From an uncultured Collinsella sp. (GTDB lineage Bacteria > Actinomycetota > Coriobacteriia > Coriobacteriales > Coriobacteriaceae), in assembly GCA_958354105.1 (NCBI GenBank), contig CATWVA010000003.1, forward strand, positions 38,941 to 102,940: 64,000 nucleotides of DNA, written 5' to 3'. Position numbers and translations under genes: made by a program. The stretch's first letter is position 1. Each line of letters begins with the position of its first letter. The notes beneath the pieces were generated by a model. That model saw only the letters and a list, made by a program, of their open reading frames with translations. It made no database searches and had not been told where the DNA came from. Shown here in pieces: positions 17,467-26,605 of the stretch.

Positions 17467-18863
17467 GCAAGCTGTCTCCCGCGCGCAAGCTTGCGCTCGA
17501 TGTGCTGATGGAGGCCGATCGCCGCGGCATGTATGCGCGCGACGTGCTGTCCTCTCGCGCATCGGCCAAGGCTATTGACCAGCGCGATTCCGCTTTTGCC
17601 GCCCGCTTGGCGCTGGGCGTGGCCGCCACGCAGGGTATTTTGGACGAGCTGCTCGATCAGTTTCTCGATAAACCCAAAAAGGTTGCGCCGCGCGTTCGCA
17701 TGGCGCTTCGTATCTCGGCCTTCGAGATGCTCTACCTGCATACGCCGGGCCGCGTTGCCGTAAGTCAGGGTGTTGAGCTGGTGCGCAGCGGTGCTAAGTC
17801 TGCCGCGGGCCTGGCTAACGCGGTGCTGCACAAGGTCGCGGACAACGTTGAGGACTTTGCCACGGCATCCGACGTGGATGAGTCCGAGCGCCGTTTGGTT
17901 CGCCTGTCTCGTTTGATGGGTCTCCCTCGCTGGCTGTGCGCCCGCATTATGGCGTCGTTCGATACGCCCGAGGGCGTGCTCAACTTTGCCGGCAATCTGG
18001 CGCCTGCGCCGCTTGCGCTGCACGAGAATGCGTTTGCGACCAAGGACGACCCGAATATCTCGCAGCTCGTTGCGCCTGTCTTTCCGGGCTGTCATGCTCC
18101 GGTCGATGCGCAGGTCACGGTTGCATCGGGCGTGTTTGAGCGTGCGGCCGCGGTTGCCTCGGACCTCAACGCCCAGCTCATCGCCACAGCTGCCACGCGC
18201 CCTGGAAGCTGCCTTGAGATTGGTGCCGGTCGCGGAACCAAGACCTATGTGATGATGTGCCAGGCCAAACGTGCCGGGTACGAGCGCCAGCATACCGCGC
18301 TCGATCTGCATGATCGTAAATGTGATCAGAATCTCGCGCGCCTGCATAAGGCGGGCATCTCGGGTGTTCGTACGGTGTCGGGCGATGCCTGCGAGCTCAA
18401 TGAGGTGCTTACGTCGTTTGATGCCATGCTCGGCGAGCCCGCCCTGTTCGACACGGTGTTTATCGATGCGCCGTGCTCTGGCACCGGCACCATGCGCCGT
18501 CATCCCGAGATTCCGTGGCGCCTGACCGAGAACGACGTTACGACTGAGCTGCCTCACCTGCAGCTGACGATGCTCAAGGAAGCAGCCGCGCGCGTGGCTG
18601 CTGGCGGTGAGCTTATCTATGCCACCTGCTCGGTTTTTGATGAAGAGAACACGCAGGTCGTGGATGCCTTCCTGGCCTCTCCTGAGGGCGCCGGCTTTAC
18701 CGTGGCGCCGCTCTCCGAAGCCCAGATTTTGCAGCTCCCCGAGTACGATCATGCCAAGAGCCTCGTCACCCTGCGCCAAAACGCTCGAGGCCTCTTCCAA
18801 AGTGTCCCCGTTAATGCGGACTCCTACGACGGCCACTTCTGCGCCCGCTTGGTCCACAAGTAA
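17463..18863 (+). CDS. rsmB: 16S rRNA m5C967 methyltransferase
   Basis: The 466-residue enzyme methylates cytosine 967 of 16S rRNA with SAM. An N-terminal NusB-like domain (about 1-140) is followed by a Rossmann methyltransferase: CLEIGAGRGTKT binds SAM, and DAPCSGTGTMRRHPEIPWR and YATCSVFDEEN carry the two family cysteines (release and nucleophile). The ATG at 17463 overlaps the fmt stop (ATGA), which fixes the start although the frame is open further upstream. Confidence 0.95.
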   Translation: MSKLSPARKLALDVLMEADRRGMYARDVLSSRASAKAIDQRDSAFAARLALGVAATQGILDELLDQFLDKPKKVAPRVRMALRISAFEMLYLHTPGRVAVSQGVELVRSGAKSAAGLANAVLHKVADNVEDFATASDVDESERRLVRLSRLMGLPRWLCARIMASFDTPEGVLNFAGNLAPAPLALHENAFATKDDPNISQLVAPVFPGCHAPVDAQVTVASGVFERAAAVASDLNAQLIATAATRPGSCLEIGAGRGTKTYVMMCQAKRAGYERQHTALDLHDRKCDQNLARLHKAGISGVRTVSGDACELNEVLTSFDAMLGEPALFDTVFIDAPCSGTGTMRRHPEIPWRLTENDVTTELPHLQLTMLKEAAARVAAGGELIYATCSVFDEENTQVVDAFLASPEGAGFTVAPLSEAQILQLPEYDHAKSLVTLRQNARGLFQSVPVNADSYDGHFCARLVHK

Positions 18864-18868
18864 CTACT

Positions 18869-18937
18869 AAGTTGCGGTGAAATAGGGATTGAATAGCGGC
18901 ATCTACCCGCCAAACAGTCCTTATTTCACCGCAACTC
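18869..18937. repeat. Palindromic dispersed element, copy 2
   Basis: The same arms as the element at 2645-2713: left arm AAGTTGCGGTGAAATAGG, right arm its near reverse complement, matching over about 20 of 23 positions. The stretch CAGTCCTTA before the right arm is shared by both copies. It starts five bases after the rsmB stop, again between convergent genes. Confidence 0.8.
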
Positions 18938-18955
18938 ATAAGGAAACCTGGGTAG

Positions 18956-19000
18956 CTAAAGAAGCGGCCCCGCAATCGGTTTCGGTCGCGGGGCTGCTTG
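18956..19000 (-). terminator. Terminator of the FmdB-type gene
   Basis: On the minus strand a GCAGCCCCGC / GCGGGGCCGC stem ends in TTCTTTAG, directly after the small zinc-ribbon gene. Confidence 0.7.
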
Positions 19001-19004
19001 GTTT

Positions 19005-19241
19005 CTAGTGGTTGTGCGGACAGTTGGCGCAGCAGCCGCTGGTGGCGTTGGTGCTGGAGCCGCCACTGCGCTGGTCGGTGTTGTAGAAGCCGCTGCCCTC
19101 AAACTTGATGCCGCTTGCCGAGAACGTCTTGGCCGCCAGGGCACCGCAGCTCGGGCACACGACCTCGGGGGTCTCGGACATGGGATGCTCAACCTCAAAC
19201 ACGTTGCCGCAGCTCGAGCACTTGTAATCGTAGCGCGCCAT
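19005..19241 (-). CDS. FmdB-family zinc-ribbon protein
   Basis: The 78-residue protein starts MARYDYKCSSCGNVFEVEH and has a second CPSCG pair, the four zinc cysteines of the FmdB/CxxC_CxxC_SSSS family. A short aromatic segment (GIKFEGSGFYNTD) is also typical. The tail is Ser/Gly-rich and ends in a third cysteine cluster (CCANCPHNH) that may bind metal. FmdB was named as a formamidase-operon regulator, but the function of most members is unknown. AAGGAAG precedes the ATG. Confidence 0.88.
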   Translation of the reverse strand: MARYDYKCSSCGNVFEVEHPMSETPEVVCPSCGALAAKTFSASGIKFEGSGFYNTDQRSGGSSTNATSGCCANCPHNH

Positions 19242-19329
19242 AATACTTCCTTTTCAGCACAAAGCGGGCAGATCGCTCTGCCCGCATAAATTCAAACAGC
19301 AGTAACTGTACCCTATATCGGGGGTTTTA

Positions 19330-22300
19330 TCACGCTTCGCCCCAGAATCTATGGGTGTTGCGCAGGAGCTGTGCAGTTTTGCCCTCGGCGGCCGCAACGT
19401 CGGCCTCATCGGCCTGCCAGGTCCAGTTGCCCGTGGCCACGCCCGGCACGTTCATGCGCGTATCGTCGCCAAGCCCCAGGACATCCTGCAGCGGCATCAT
19501 CACCAGGGGAGCGTCGCTTGCCAGCACGTCGCTCATCAGCTTGGCCGCCACCTCAACACCGCTCGGCTCGTCGCCGCCAGCAAAGGAGCGCGTGCACCAA
19601 CCAGCGAGCGTCGACGTGTCGTGCGTCGAGGTGTACAGGATCTTGCCCGGTGTGGGATGAATTCCGCAGCGAACGTCGTAGTCGCTAAACTCCAGCACGT
19701 CCATGCCGGGGAAGCCGCAGGTCGAAGCCATGGCGCGAACGCCAGGCGTCAAATAGCCCAGGTCCTCGGCGATAAAGTTGAGCGGCCCCAGCTCGTCATA
19801 GGCGGTCTGGAACAGGTCCTTGCCCGGGCCTGCCAGCCAACGCCCGTCGGCGCAAGCCTTTCCTGCGGGAATGCTAAAGTAGCTGTGGAATCCCAGGAAG
19901 TGGTCCAGGCGCACGCGGTCGTAGAGCGAGAACGCGCGACGCAGACGGTCCATCCACCAGCTATAGCCGTTCTGCTTCATGTGGTCCCAGCGGAACGTCG
20001 GGTTGCCCCACACCTGACCCTCGGGCGCAAAGTTGTCAGGCGGCGCGCCGGAGATCTCGATTGCCTTGCCGGTATCGGACAGCCAGAAGTTCTCGGGCTC
20101 GCTCCATGCGTCGGCCGAATCGTCCGAAACGTACATGGGAATGTCGCCGATGACCTCGATGCCCTTCTTGTGCGCATAGTTCATGAGCTCGCACCAGGCC
20201 AGGTCAAAGCGGTACTGCATGTACGCCTGCAGCTCTGCCTCGTCGTGGAAACGTTTGTCGTCAATCAGATGCTCGTTGTAGCGCGCGACATCGGCCGGCC
20301 AATCGTGGCGCGACTCGCCCTCAAAGTACTTCTTGACGGCCATGTAGACGCAGTACTTCTCGAGCCAATCAGCGTTGCGATGCTTAAACGCCGTGTAGAG
20401 CGGGTCTGCATCCTCACCGCCACGGGCCTTCCAAGTCTCAAAGTCGGCCGCCAGCTCCTCTTGGCTTTCGGGCAGTAGATCGATATTGCCTGCAAAGGCC
20501 GAAGGCCCGGCGTAAGGGGAGCGGAAGAAGTCCGTCGGGTTAACGGGCAGGACCTGCCAGTAGCGCATGCCCATGGCGGCCAGATGGTCGATAAAGCGAC
20601 GCGTGGGTGCGCCGATCGTGCCAGGCTTGCCGTCATCGGTCGGCACCGACGTGATGTGGCACACGACGCCCGCGCCGTGATCGAGCGGCTCCTGCAGGCG
20701 CTGCTCGGCATGGTGATAGATGATCGACGAGCCCAGCGGATACAGATCGAGCGTGACCGTACCGTTGTGGATCTCGCACTCGTGACCGCTGATCACGTCA
20801 CTCGCGCATTCGCCGAGCGCCGGAATCGTCACGCGGTGCGAATTGCGCAGGCTGCGGTTGATGATAACCGTCGCGGACTCGCCATTCTTGCCCGTGCGGT
20901 TGTATGCCAGCACCTCGTCGTTGAGCGCGAAGGCCTTGATCTCGCCGTCGATCATAAATGGCAGTGCGCGGCGTACGGCGGAGGCGTTCTTGACAATAGC
21001 CAGCGTGTCGAAGTCGTGCAGTTGGTCCTTGTTCGGTAGGGTGCGGCGGTTGCCCGGATCGGTAAGGCCCTCCAGGCCGTATTCGTCGCCGTAGTAGATC
21101 GAAGGCACGCCGGGGAAGGTCATCTGCATGAGCGTGGCGAGCCAAAAACGGCTCTTGGCCAGGCCCATCGAGTTCTCGTCCAGGCGCCACTTGCTGCGCT
21201 CGCACTCGGGTAGCTGCGACTCGTCGGGGCCGCCGCCGAGCACCGAGATGATACGTGGACGGTCGTGGCTCGAAAGCAAATTGAGAGCGCAGGACAATGC
21301 CTCGCTCGGGTAGTTCTCGCGCAGGGTCTCGATATCCTCGGCAGCCTCGTAGGCGTTCTTGTATCCCATCAAAAAGCCGATGACCATGTCGCGGAAGGGG
21401 TAATCCATAGCAGAGTCCAGCTCGGAGCCTTGCAGGTAGCGGCGCAAATGACCATAGCTGATCTTGTTGGAGGCATCTTCCCAGACTTCGCCGAGCAACA
21501 GTGCGTCAGGCTTTTCGGCAAGTACTGCCTTCTTGATCTCGGTCAGGAAATCGTCCGAAAGCTCGTCAGCGACGTCCAGGCGCCAGCCATGAGCGCCGGC
21601 ACGTAGCCATTTACGGATCACGCCGTCCTTGCCCAGGAGCCGCTCGCGTACCAGCTCGGAGCTCTCATTGATGACAGGCATGTTGCCCACGCCCCACCAG
21701 CAGTCATACGAACCGTCCTCATGGAAGTAAAACGCATCGCGCCACGGCGAATCCTTGCTCTGCCACGCGCCCACGCCGGGGTAGTTGCCATAGCGGTTGA
21801 AATAGATCGAATCGTCGCCCGTGTGGTTGAACACACCGTCGAGAATGATGGAAATGCCCAGCTTTTCGGCCGCCTGACACAGTTCGGTAAAGTCCTGCTC
21901 GGTGCCCAGAATCGGATCGATCTTGGTGTAATCGGCGGTGTCGTAGCGGTGGTTACTCGCGGCTTCAAAAATGGGGTTGAGGTAGATAGCTGTAAATCCC
22001 AACTCGGCGATGCGGGGCAGGTCTTCCTGGATGCCCTTGAGCGAGCCGCCGTAGAAGTCCCAGGTCTTGATGGAGCCGTCTTCGGCGCGCTCGTACACGG
22101 GCGGCTCGTTCCAGTCCTCGACCATACGGCGCCGGATTCCGTTGCGCGGTTTTTCGACCTCGGCCAGCGTGCGCTCGCGCCAGTTTTCGTCACGGGCGTA
22201 GCGATCGGGGAAGATCTGGTAGACCATGCCACGCTCGTACCACTCGGGACGCACTTCGCGGTGCTTATAGACGGTAATCTGGAAGGACGGAACCTCGGCG

Positions 22301-22626
22301 TAGCCGTAAGTTACGCCCTCGCCACCGGTGCGGCCTTGCGGCGCGCCCAGGCGAACCTCGGGCTGGCCCTCGATATTGCAGATAAAGCTGTACCAGATAA
22401 GACAGGGCTCGGTGCACTCAAGCTCTACGGTAAATATGCCGTCGCCCTCGTGCGTCATGGGATACAGAGACTCACCGATTTCATCGACCCAGGTGCGTAG
22501 CGTAAGTGTTGCCTGGTTGGGGTCGGCATCCTCCAAAATCACCGAGAGGGAAACGGAAGTTCCAGTGGTCACAGCGCCAAACGGAGTGCGAAACTGCGGC
22601 AGGCGGCTGTTGTGAATCAATCTCAT
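19330..22626 (-). CDS. Fused GH13 amylase / GH77 4-alpha-glucanotransferase (debranching-type enzyme)
   Basis: This 1098-residue protein joins two glycosidases. Residues 1-120 form a beta-sandwich-like starch-binding region. About 130-620 is a neopullulanase-like GH13 barrel: nucleophile Asp in GWRLDVADEL (about 345), acid/base Glu in LLGEVWED (about 375) and Asp in SSHDRPR (about 453). About 640-1098 is a MalQ-type GH77 domain with RVRLDHFLGFHSYF (about 907), FIAEDLGYLT (about 952) and STHDTSTLAGW (about 1002). Together they could transfer maltooligosyl units and cut alpha-1,6 branches, replacing GlgX plus MalQ. It lies just after the glycogen operon on the same strand, with GGTAAAACG-type sites upstream. 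The ATG has only a weak ribosome site. Confidence 0.92.
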   Translation of the reverse strand: MRLIHNSRLPQFRTPFGAVTTGTSVSLSVILEDADPNQATLTLRTWVDEIGESLYPMTHEGDGIFTVELECTEPCLIWYSFICNIEGQPEVRLGAPQGRTGGEGVTYGYAEVPSFQITVYKHREVRPEWYERGMVYQIFPDRYARDENWRERTLAEVEKPRNGIRRRMVEDWNEPPVYERAEDGSIKTWDFYGGSLKGIQEDLPRIAELGFTAIYLNPIFEAASNHRYDTADYTKIDPILGTEQDFTELCQAAEKLGISIILDGVFNHTGDDSIYFNRYGNYPGVGAWQSKDSPWRDAFYFHEDGSYDCWWGVGNMPVINESSELVRERLLGKDGVIRKWLRAGAHGWRLDVADELSDDFLTEIKKAVLAEKPDALLLGEVWEDASNKISYGHLRRYLQGSELDSAMDYPFRDMVIGFLMGYKNAYEAAEDIETLRENYPSEALSCALNLLSSHDRPRIISVLGGGPDESQLPECERSKWRLDENSMGLAKSRFWLATLMQMTFPGVPSIYYGDEYGLEGLTDPGNRRTLPNKDQLHDFDTLAIVKNASAVRRALPFMIDGEIKAFALNDEVLAYNRTGKNGESATVIINRSLRNSHRVTIPALGECASDVISGHECEIHNGTVTLDLYPLGSSIIYHHAEQRLQEPLDHGAGVVCHITSVPTDDGKPGTIGAPTRRFIDHLAAMGMRYWQVLPVNPTDFFRSPYAGPSAFAGNIDLLPESQEELAADFETWKARGGEDADPLYTAFKHRNADWLEKYCVYMAVKKYFEGESRHDWPADVARYNEHLIDDKRFHDEAELQAYMQYRFDLAWCELMNYAHKKGIEVIGDIPMYVSDDSADAWSEPENFWLSDTGKAIEISGAPPDNFAPEGQVWGNPTFRWDHMKQNGYSWWMDRLRRAFSLYDRVRLDHFLGFHSYFSIPAGKACADGRWLAGPGKDLFQTAYDELGPLNFIAEDLGYLTPGVRAMASTCGFPGMDVLEFSDYDVRCGIHPTPGKILYTSTHDTSTLAGWCTRSFAGGDEPSGVEVAAKLMSDVLASDAPLVMMPLQDVLGLGDDTRMNVPGVATGNWTWQADEADVAAAEGKTAQLLRNTHRFWGEA

Positions 22627-22752
22627 AGTACGGTCCAGTTCTATACAGTCATGGCCAACGGGCCATGGGCTTAACGCACAGTACTTAAGTATATCGTTGC
22701 ACTTTAGTTGTATAAACTACAGCCGCTCATTATCGGCGAACGGTTGTCCTAG

Positions 22753-22909
22753 AAAATCGTTTTACCATCCAAATTATCGCGGCATTCGAAAACGCACATA
22801 CCGATACTATTTGTAGCCAACCAAAAGTACCCCGGTTTACTACGATAAATTGAATGATCTCAACCACAGTCAATTTGGTGATATTAAAACCGCAGGTAGA
22901 AGCGTTACC
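22753..22909. promoter_or_regulatory. Operator-like sites upstream of the debranching enzyme
   Basis: CGTTTTACCA at 22758-22767 (reverse complement TGGTAAAACG) and GGTAGAAGCGTTACC at 22895-22909 resemble LacI-family operators with a central CG. The same half-site occurs upstream of glgB (32850-32937). A pair of 18-base inverted arms with one mismatch (22832-22849 and 22948-22965, core GTAGTAAACCGG) encloses the second site. The remaining bases of the 429-base spacer 22627-23055 are A+T-rich and hold no gene recognised. Confidence 0.45.
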
Positions 22910-22993
22910 ATTTTTGTAGATTACATGCCGTGGTCGGTCGGAGCCATTTTGTCGTAGTAAACCGGCCCTCTTTTTAATATGAAGTTCAACCAA

Positions 22994-23026
22994 GAAGAGG
23001 GCGCCTGCTTGGGGCGCCCTCTTTTG
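22994..23026 (-). terminator. Hairpin after glgA
   Basis: AGAGGGCGCC pairs with GGCGCCCTCT around a seven-base loop, about 30 bases past the glgA stop. A short run of T follows on either strand, so it may work in both directions. Confidence 0.7.
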
Positions 23027-23055
23027 CGGTGAGGATTAAGTTTTAATCGTCCGGA

Positions 23056-25383
23056 TTAGTGGCGCTTGCGGGCGGCCGTTGCCTTGCGGACGGAGGTCTT
23101 CTTGGTAGGAGCCTTTTCCTCGGCTGGAGCGGCGGGGGAGATCGGGGCCTCCTTGGCGAGCTCGGTCTTTGCCGTGGCCTTCGGATCGGTCTTGACCTCG
23201 GCGACCTTCGGTGCCGGCTCGGCCTTTACTGCGGGCTTTTCCTCGACCTTAGCCTCTGCCTTGGGAGCAGCGGTCTTGGCCGTGGCCTTTTTGGCCGTCG
23301 TCGTAGCGCGCTTGCGCGTGGTGGTCTTGGCGGCCGGCTTAGCCTCGACAGCTTCCTCAGCCTTAGACTCAGCGGGCGTCTCCTCGACTTTAGCGGCCGG
23401 CTTTGCGGCTGCCTTCGGGGTCGTCTTCGCGGCGGCCTTCGTCGTAGCGGCCTTCGTGGTCGTCGACTTCGTAGCCGTGGTCTTCTTGGCTGCCGTTGCC
23501 TTCTTGGTGGACGCGGTCGTCTTCTTGGCAGCGGTCTTGGCCGGAGCCTTTGCCGCGGGCTTAACCTCGGCTGCAGCGGTCTCGGCCTTTACCTCGGGAA
23601 CGACCTCGGCCTCGGTGGCCTTCTTGACAGCTGCGGTGGTGCGCTTGCGCGTGGTCGTTGCCTTGGCTGTAGTCGTTTTTGCAGCGGTGGCCTTAGTGGC
23701 AGTGGTCTTGGCTGCAGAGGTCTTGCTCGCAGTTGTAGACTTGCTCGCCGTGGCCTTCTTAGCCGTCGTCTTGCGGGCCGTCGTCTTCTTAGCGGCAGGC
23801 TTCGCAGCGGGCTTAACCTCGGCATCAGCAGCGAGCTTCGCCTCGGCCTTGGGCTCCTCAGCGGCCACCGGCACAGCAACAGCCTCAGGCTCGTCGACAA
23901 CGGCCGCCGGCCTCTCAATCTCCGGGTGCATAAAGAAGTACAGGTCCAGATACTTGTCGGCCGAACGCGTCCAGCTAAAGTCCTGGCTCATGGCCTGCGT
24001 GACCAGCTGGTTCCAGGCATCGCGGTTATCCCAGAACAGGCGTGCCGCACGGAACACGGCGTCACCCATCTCGTCGCCGTTAAAGTTACTAAACGAGAAG
24101 CCCGTGCCCTCGCCGGTAAACTCGTTATACGGAATCACCGTGTCCTTCAGACCGCCAGTCTCGCGAACAATCGGCAGCGTACCGTAGCGCATGGCGATGA
24201 TCTGCGACAGGCCGCAGGGCTCAAACTTCGAAGGCATCAGGAACATATCGGCGGCGGCATACATGCGCTGCGACAGCGCAGGATCGAACTCGATGCGCGC
24301 GGCCATGGTGCCGGGGTACTTGTCCTGGAAGTAGCGCAGGCCGTCCTCGTAGTCACGGTCGCCGGTGCCCAGCACCGCCACCTGAACGCCGCCGGCCAAA
24401 ATGCGGTCGAGCGCGTACATGACCAGGTCCATGCCCTTCTGGCGCGTCAGGCGCGTGACCATCACCATGAGCGGACGGTCGTCGCGAACCTCGAGCCCCA
24501 GCTCTTCCTGCAGCTTGGCCTTGCACGCGGCCTTGCCGGAACGGTCCTCCACGGTGTAGTTGGCGGCAATGCGCTTGTCGGTCGCCGGGTCAAAGCCCGC
24601 CACGTCAATGCCATTCAAAATGCCCTGCAGCGCATAGGAGCGCTCGCGCAGCACACCGTCCAGGCCCTCGCCAAACTCGGGCGTCTGGATCTCGTTGGCA
24701 TAGGTGGGGCTCACCGTGGTGATGGCATCGGCATAGCGCAGCGCGCCCAGCATGTAGTTGATGCTGCAGGCGTCGCAACGCAGCTGCGAGGCGGCCGCCG
24801 GAATATGCGCCACGCCCAGGATGTCCTCCATCACAGTGTCGCTAAACTGGCCCTGGAACGCCACGTTGTGGATCGAGAACACGGTCTTGACGCGGTCGTA
24901 CAGCGGCAGGCCCTGGTAGAACTCGCGCAAGAATACGGGCGCCAGCGCCGTCTGCCAGTCGTTGCAGTGCAGGATGTCACACTCAAAGCCGGCCGGTAGG
25001 TGCTGCAGGCTCTCGGTGATGGCCTTGGAGAAGAACGCAAAACGCTCGCCGTCATCAAAGAAGCCGTACGGATAGTCGCGTGCAAAGTAGCGCTCGTTGT
25101 CGATGAACATATAGGTGACGCCGTCGTGCTCGAGCTTCTCGAGCCCGCAATACTCGTTGCGCCAGCCCAGGCTTACGTAAAAATCGGAGAAGTGCTCCAT
25201 CTGCGCCTTGTACTCGTCCTTGATGGTGGCGTACTTGGGCACCATCACGATGACTTCGGCGCCGGCGCGCACAAGCGCCGCGGGCAGCGAGCCCGCCACG
25301 TCGCCCAGGCCACCGGTCTTTACAAACGGTGCGCACTCGGCCGAGGCAAACACGATCTGCATTTTTTTGCTGGAATCTGCCAT
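23056..25383 (-). CDS. glgA: Glycogen synthase with a long histone-like C-terminal tail
   Basis: The GT5 enzyme adds glucose from ADP-glucose to glycogen. The catalytic part is complete: KTGGLGDVAGSLP near the N-terminus binds ADP-glucose, and PSKFEPCGLSQIIAMRYG with ETGGLKDTV form the C-terminal signature. The normal enzyme ends near residue 485. About 290 further residues are almost only Ala, Lys, Thr, Pro and Glu, in motifs such as AAKKTTARKTTAKK and ending in ATAARKRH. The total is 775 residues, far above the usual length. The start at 25383 follows GGAGA; an ATG four codons upstream lacks a site. It is the last gene of the glg run. Confidence 0.94.
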   Translation of the reverse strand: MADSSKKMQIVFASAECAPFVKTGGLGDVAGSLPAALVRAGAEVIVMVPKYATIKDEYKAQMEHFSDFYVSLGWRNEYCGLEKLEHDGVTYMFIDNERYFARDYPYGFFDDGERFAFFSKAITESLQHLPAGFECDILHCNDWQTALAPVFLREFYQGLPLYDRVKTVFSIHNVAFQGQFSDTVMEDILGVAHIPAAASQLRCDACSINYMLGALRYADAITTVSPTYANEIQTPEFGEGLDGVLRERSYALQGILNGIDVAGFDPATDKRIAANYTVEDRSGKAACKAKLQEELGLEVRDDRPLMVMVTRLTRQKGMDLVMYALDRILAGGVQVAVLGTGDRDYEDGLRYFQDKYPGTMAARIEFDPALSQRMYAAADMFLMPSKFEPCGLSQIIAMRYGTLPIVRETGGLKDTVIPYNEFTGEGTGFSFSNFNGDEMGDAVFRAARLFWDNRDAWNQLVTQAMSQDFSWTRSADKYLDLYFFMHPEIERPAAVVDEPEAVAVPVAAEEPKAEAKLAADAEVKPAAKPAAKKTTARKTTAKKATASKSTTASKTSAAKTTATKATAAKTTTAKATTTRKRTTAAVKKATEAEVVPEVKAETAAAEVKPAAKAPAKTAAKKTTASTKKATAAKKTTATKSTTTKAATTKAAAKTTPKAAAKPAAKVEETPAESKAEEAVEAKPAAKTTTRKRATTTAKKATAKTAAPKAEAKVEEKPAVKAEPAPKVAEVKTDPKATAKTELAKEAPISPAAPAEEKAPTKKTSVRKATAARKRH

Positions 25384-25406
25384 ATTGTCTCCCATGTTGC
25401 AATTCG

Positions 25407-25442
25407 AGAATAGCCGCCTGGCGCTAACCGGGCGGCTATTCT
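25407..25442. other. Intercistronic hairpin between glgD and glgA
   Basis: AGAATAGCCGCC and GGCGGCTATTCT form a perfect 12-bp stem with a 12-base loop in the spacer between glgD and glgA. No T-run follows, so RNA processing or differential stability of the glg transcript is as likely as termination. Confidence 0.6.
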
Positions 25443-25473
25443 ACATGTTACGAGCGATGTTGCGGTGCCAACG

Positions 25474-26601
25474 TTAACGTACGATGGTGGTGTCGGAAGT
25501 TAACGGAGCCTTGCCCAGCACCAGGATGTTCTCGGGCGTGCCGCGAAGCTCGGTGTTGGTGGGAACCACGTTGTTCTTGTCCAGAATGGCATTCTCGACG
25601 CGAGCGCCGCTCTTGATGATGCAGCTCTGGTTGATGATCGAGTTGGTCACCGAAGCGCCTTCCTCGACCACGACGCCGCGCGACAGGATCGAGTTGCGCA
25701 CGGTGCCCTTGATGATGCAGCCGGCCGAGATGATCGAGTTGCACGCGTGGCTGCCGGTCGCATATCGCGAAGGCGGCACGTCGTGAGCCTTGGTCAGGAT
25801 CGGGCGCTCGGGGTCAAAGAGCTGGTCGGCCACGGTCTGGTCGAGCAGGTCCATGCTGCGGCGATACAGCGACTTCTCGCTAAACACGCCCACGACCTCG
25901 CCCTTGTACTCGTAGCTGCACACGTCGATGTTGCCAAAGTCGCCCTGGAGTGCCTCGAGCAGGTCCAGATAGTCGGCGGCCTGGTAGTGGTCGATGATCT
26001 CGAGCAGCGTCTCGCGGTTGACGATGCAGCAGTCCATGGAGGCGTTGTCGCCGTACGCGACGCCGGCGCTCACGCCCGTCAGGCGGCCGTTCTCGTTAAT
26101 TTCGAGTTTGGTCTCGTCTTCGACATTGCGCGTGGCCTTGCAGTACACCACGGTCATTTGGGCGCCGGAGTTCTCGTGCGCCTCGATGATGGTGTTGAGG
26201 TCCATGTTAAAGATGATGTTGGTGCCCATCATCACGACATAGGGATTCTCCGAGCGCTGGAACAGCGTCTTGTTGGAGATGATGTCGCGCAGCAGGAAGC
26301 GCATGCCGCCCTTGGTGGTGCCATACGCGTTGCCGGGCACCATGAACAGGCCGCCCTTCTTGCGGTCCAGGCCCCAGTCCTTGCCCGAGCCCACGTGGTC
26401 GATCAGCGAGCGGTAGTTACCCGGCATGACGACACCGACGGTCTTAATGCCGGCATTCATCATGTTGGACAGCGGAAAGTCGATCAGGCGGTAGCGGCCC
26501 AAAAACGGAACGGACGCGATGGGGCGGTCCTTGAGCAGGACGCTGCCGTAGGTCGAAGAGTAGTTAGCGGTGATGTAACCGATGGCCTTGCGATTGATCA
26601 T
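25474..26601 (-). CDS. glgD: ADP-glucose pyrophosphorylase regulatory-type subunit
   Basis: The 375-residue protein is homologous to GlgC but lacks the glycine-rich GGxGxRL nucleotide signature; it begins INRKAIGYITANYSSTYGS instead, as in GlgD. RYRLIDFPLSNMMNAG and the C-terminal left-handed helix repeats are conserved. It is expected to pair with GlgC and raise its activity. The ATG at 26601 starts four bases after the glgC stop and gives the family's N-terminus; upstream in-frame codons overlap glgC. An AAGGGGG tract lies ten bases upstream. Confidence 0.93.
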   Translation of the reverse strand: MINRKAIGYITANYSSTYGSVLLKDRPIASVPFLGRYRLIDFPLSNMMNAGIKTVGVVMPGNYRSLIDHVGSGKDWGLDRKKGGLFMVPGNAYGTTKGGMRFLLRDIISNKTLFQRSENPYVVMMGTNIIFNMDLNTIIEAHENSGAQMTVVYCKATRNVEDETKLEINENGRLTGVSAGVAYGDNASMDCCIVNRETLLEIIDHYQAADYLDLLEALQGDFGNIDVCSYEYKGEVVGVFSEKSLYRRSMDLLDQTVADQLFDPERPILTKAHDVPPSRYATGSHACNSIISAGCIIKGTVRNSILSRGVVVEEGASVTNSIINQSCIIKSGARVENAILDKNNVVPTNTELRGTPENILVLGKAPLTSDTTIVR

Positions 26602-26605
26602 CGGA

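Noticed and set aside
23059..24999. A 646-codon open frame on the plus strand opposite glgA
   Set aside because: It is the shadow of glgA; its Gly/Leu/Arg/Ser-rich sequence is the antisense of the Ala/Lys/Thr tail and has no ribosome site.
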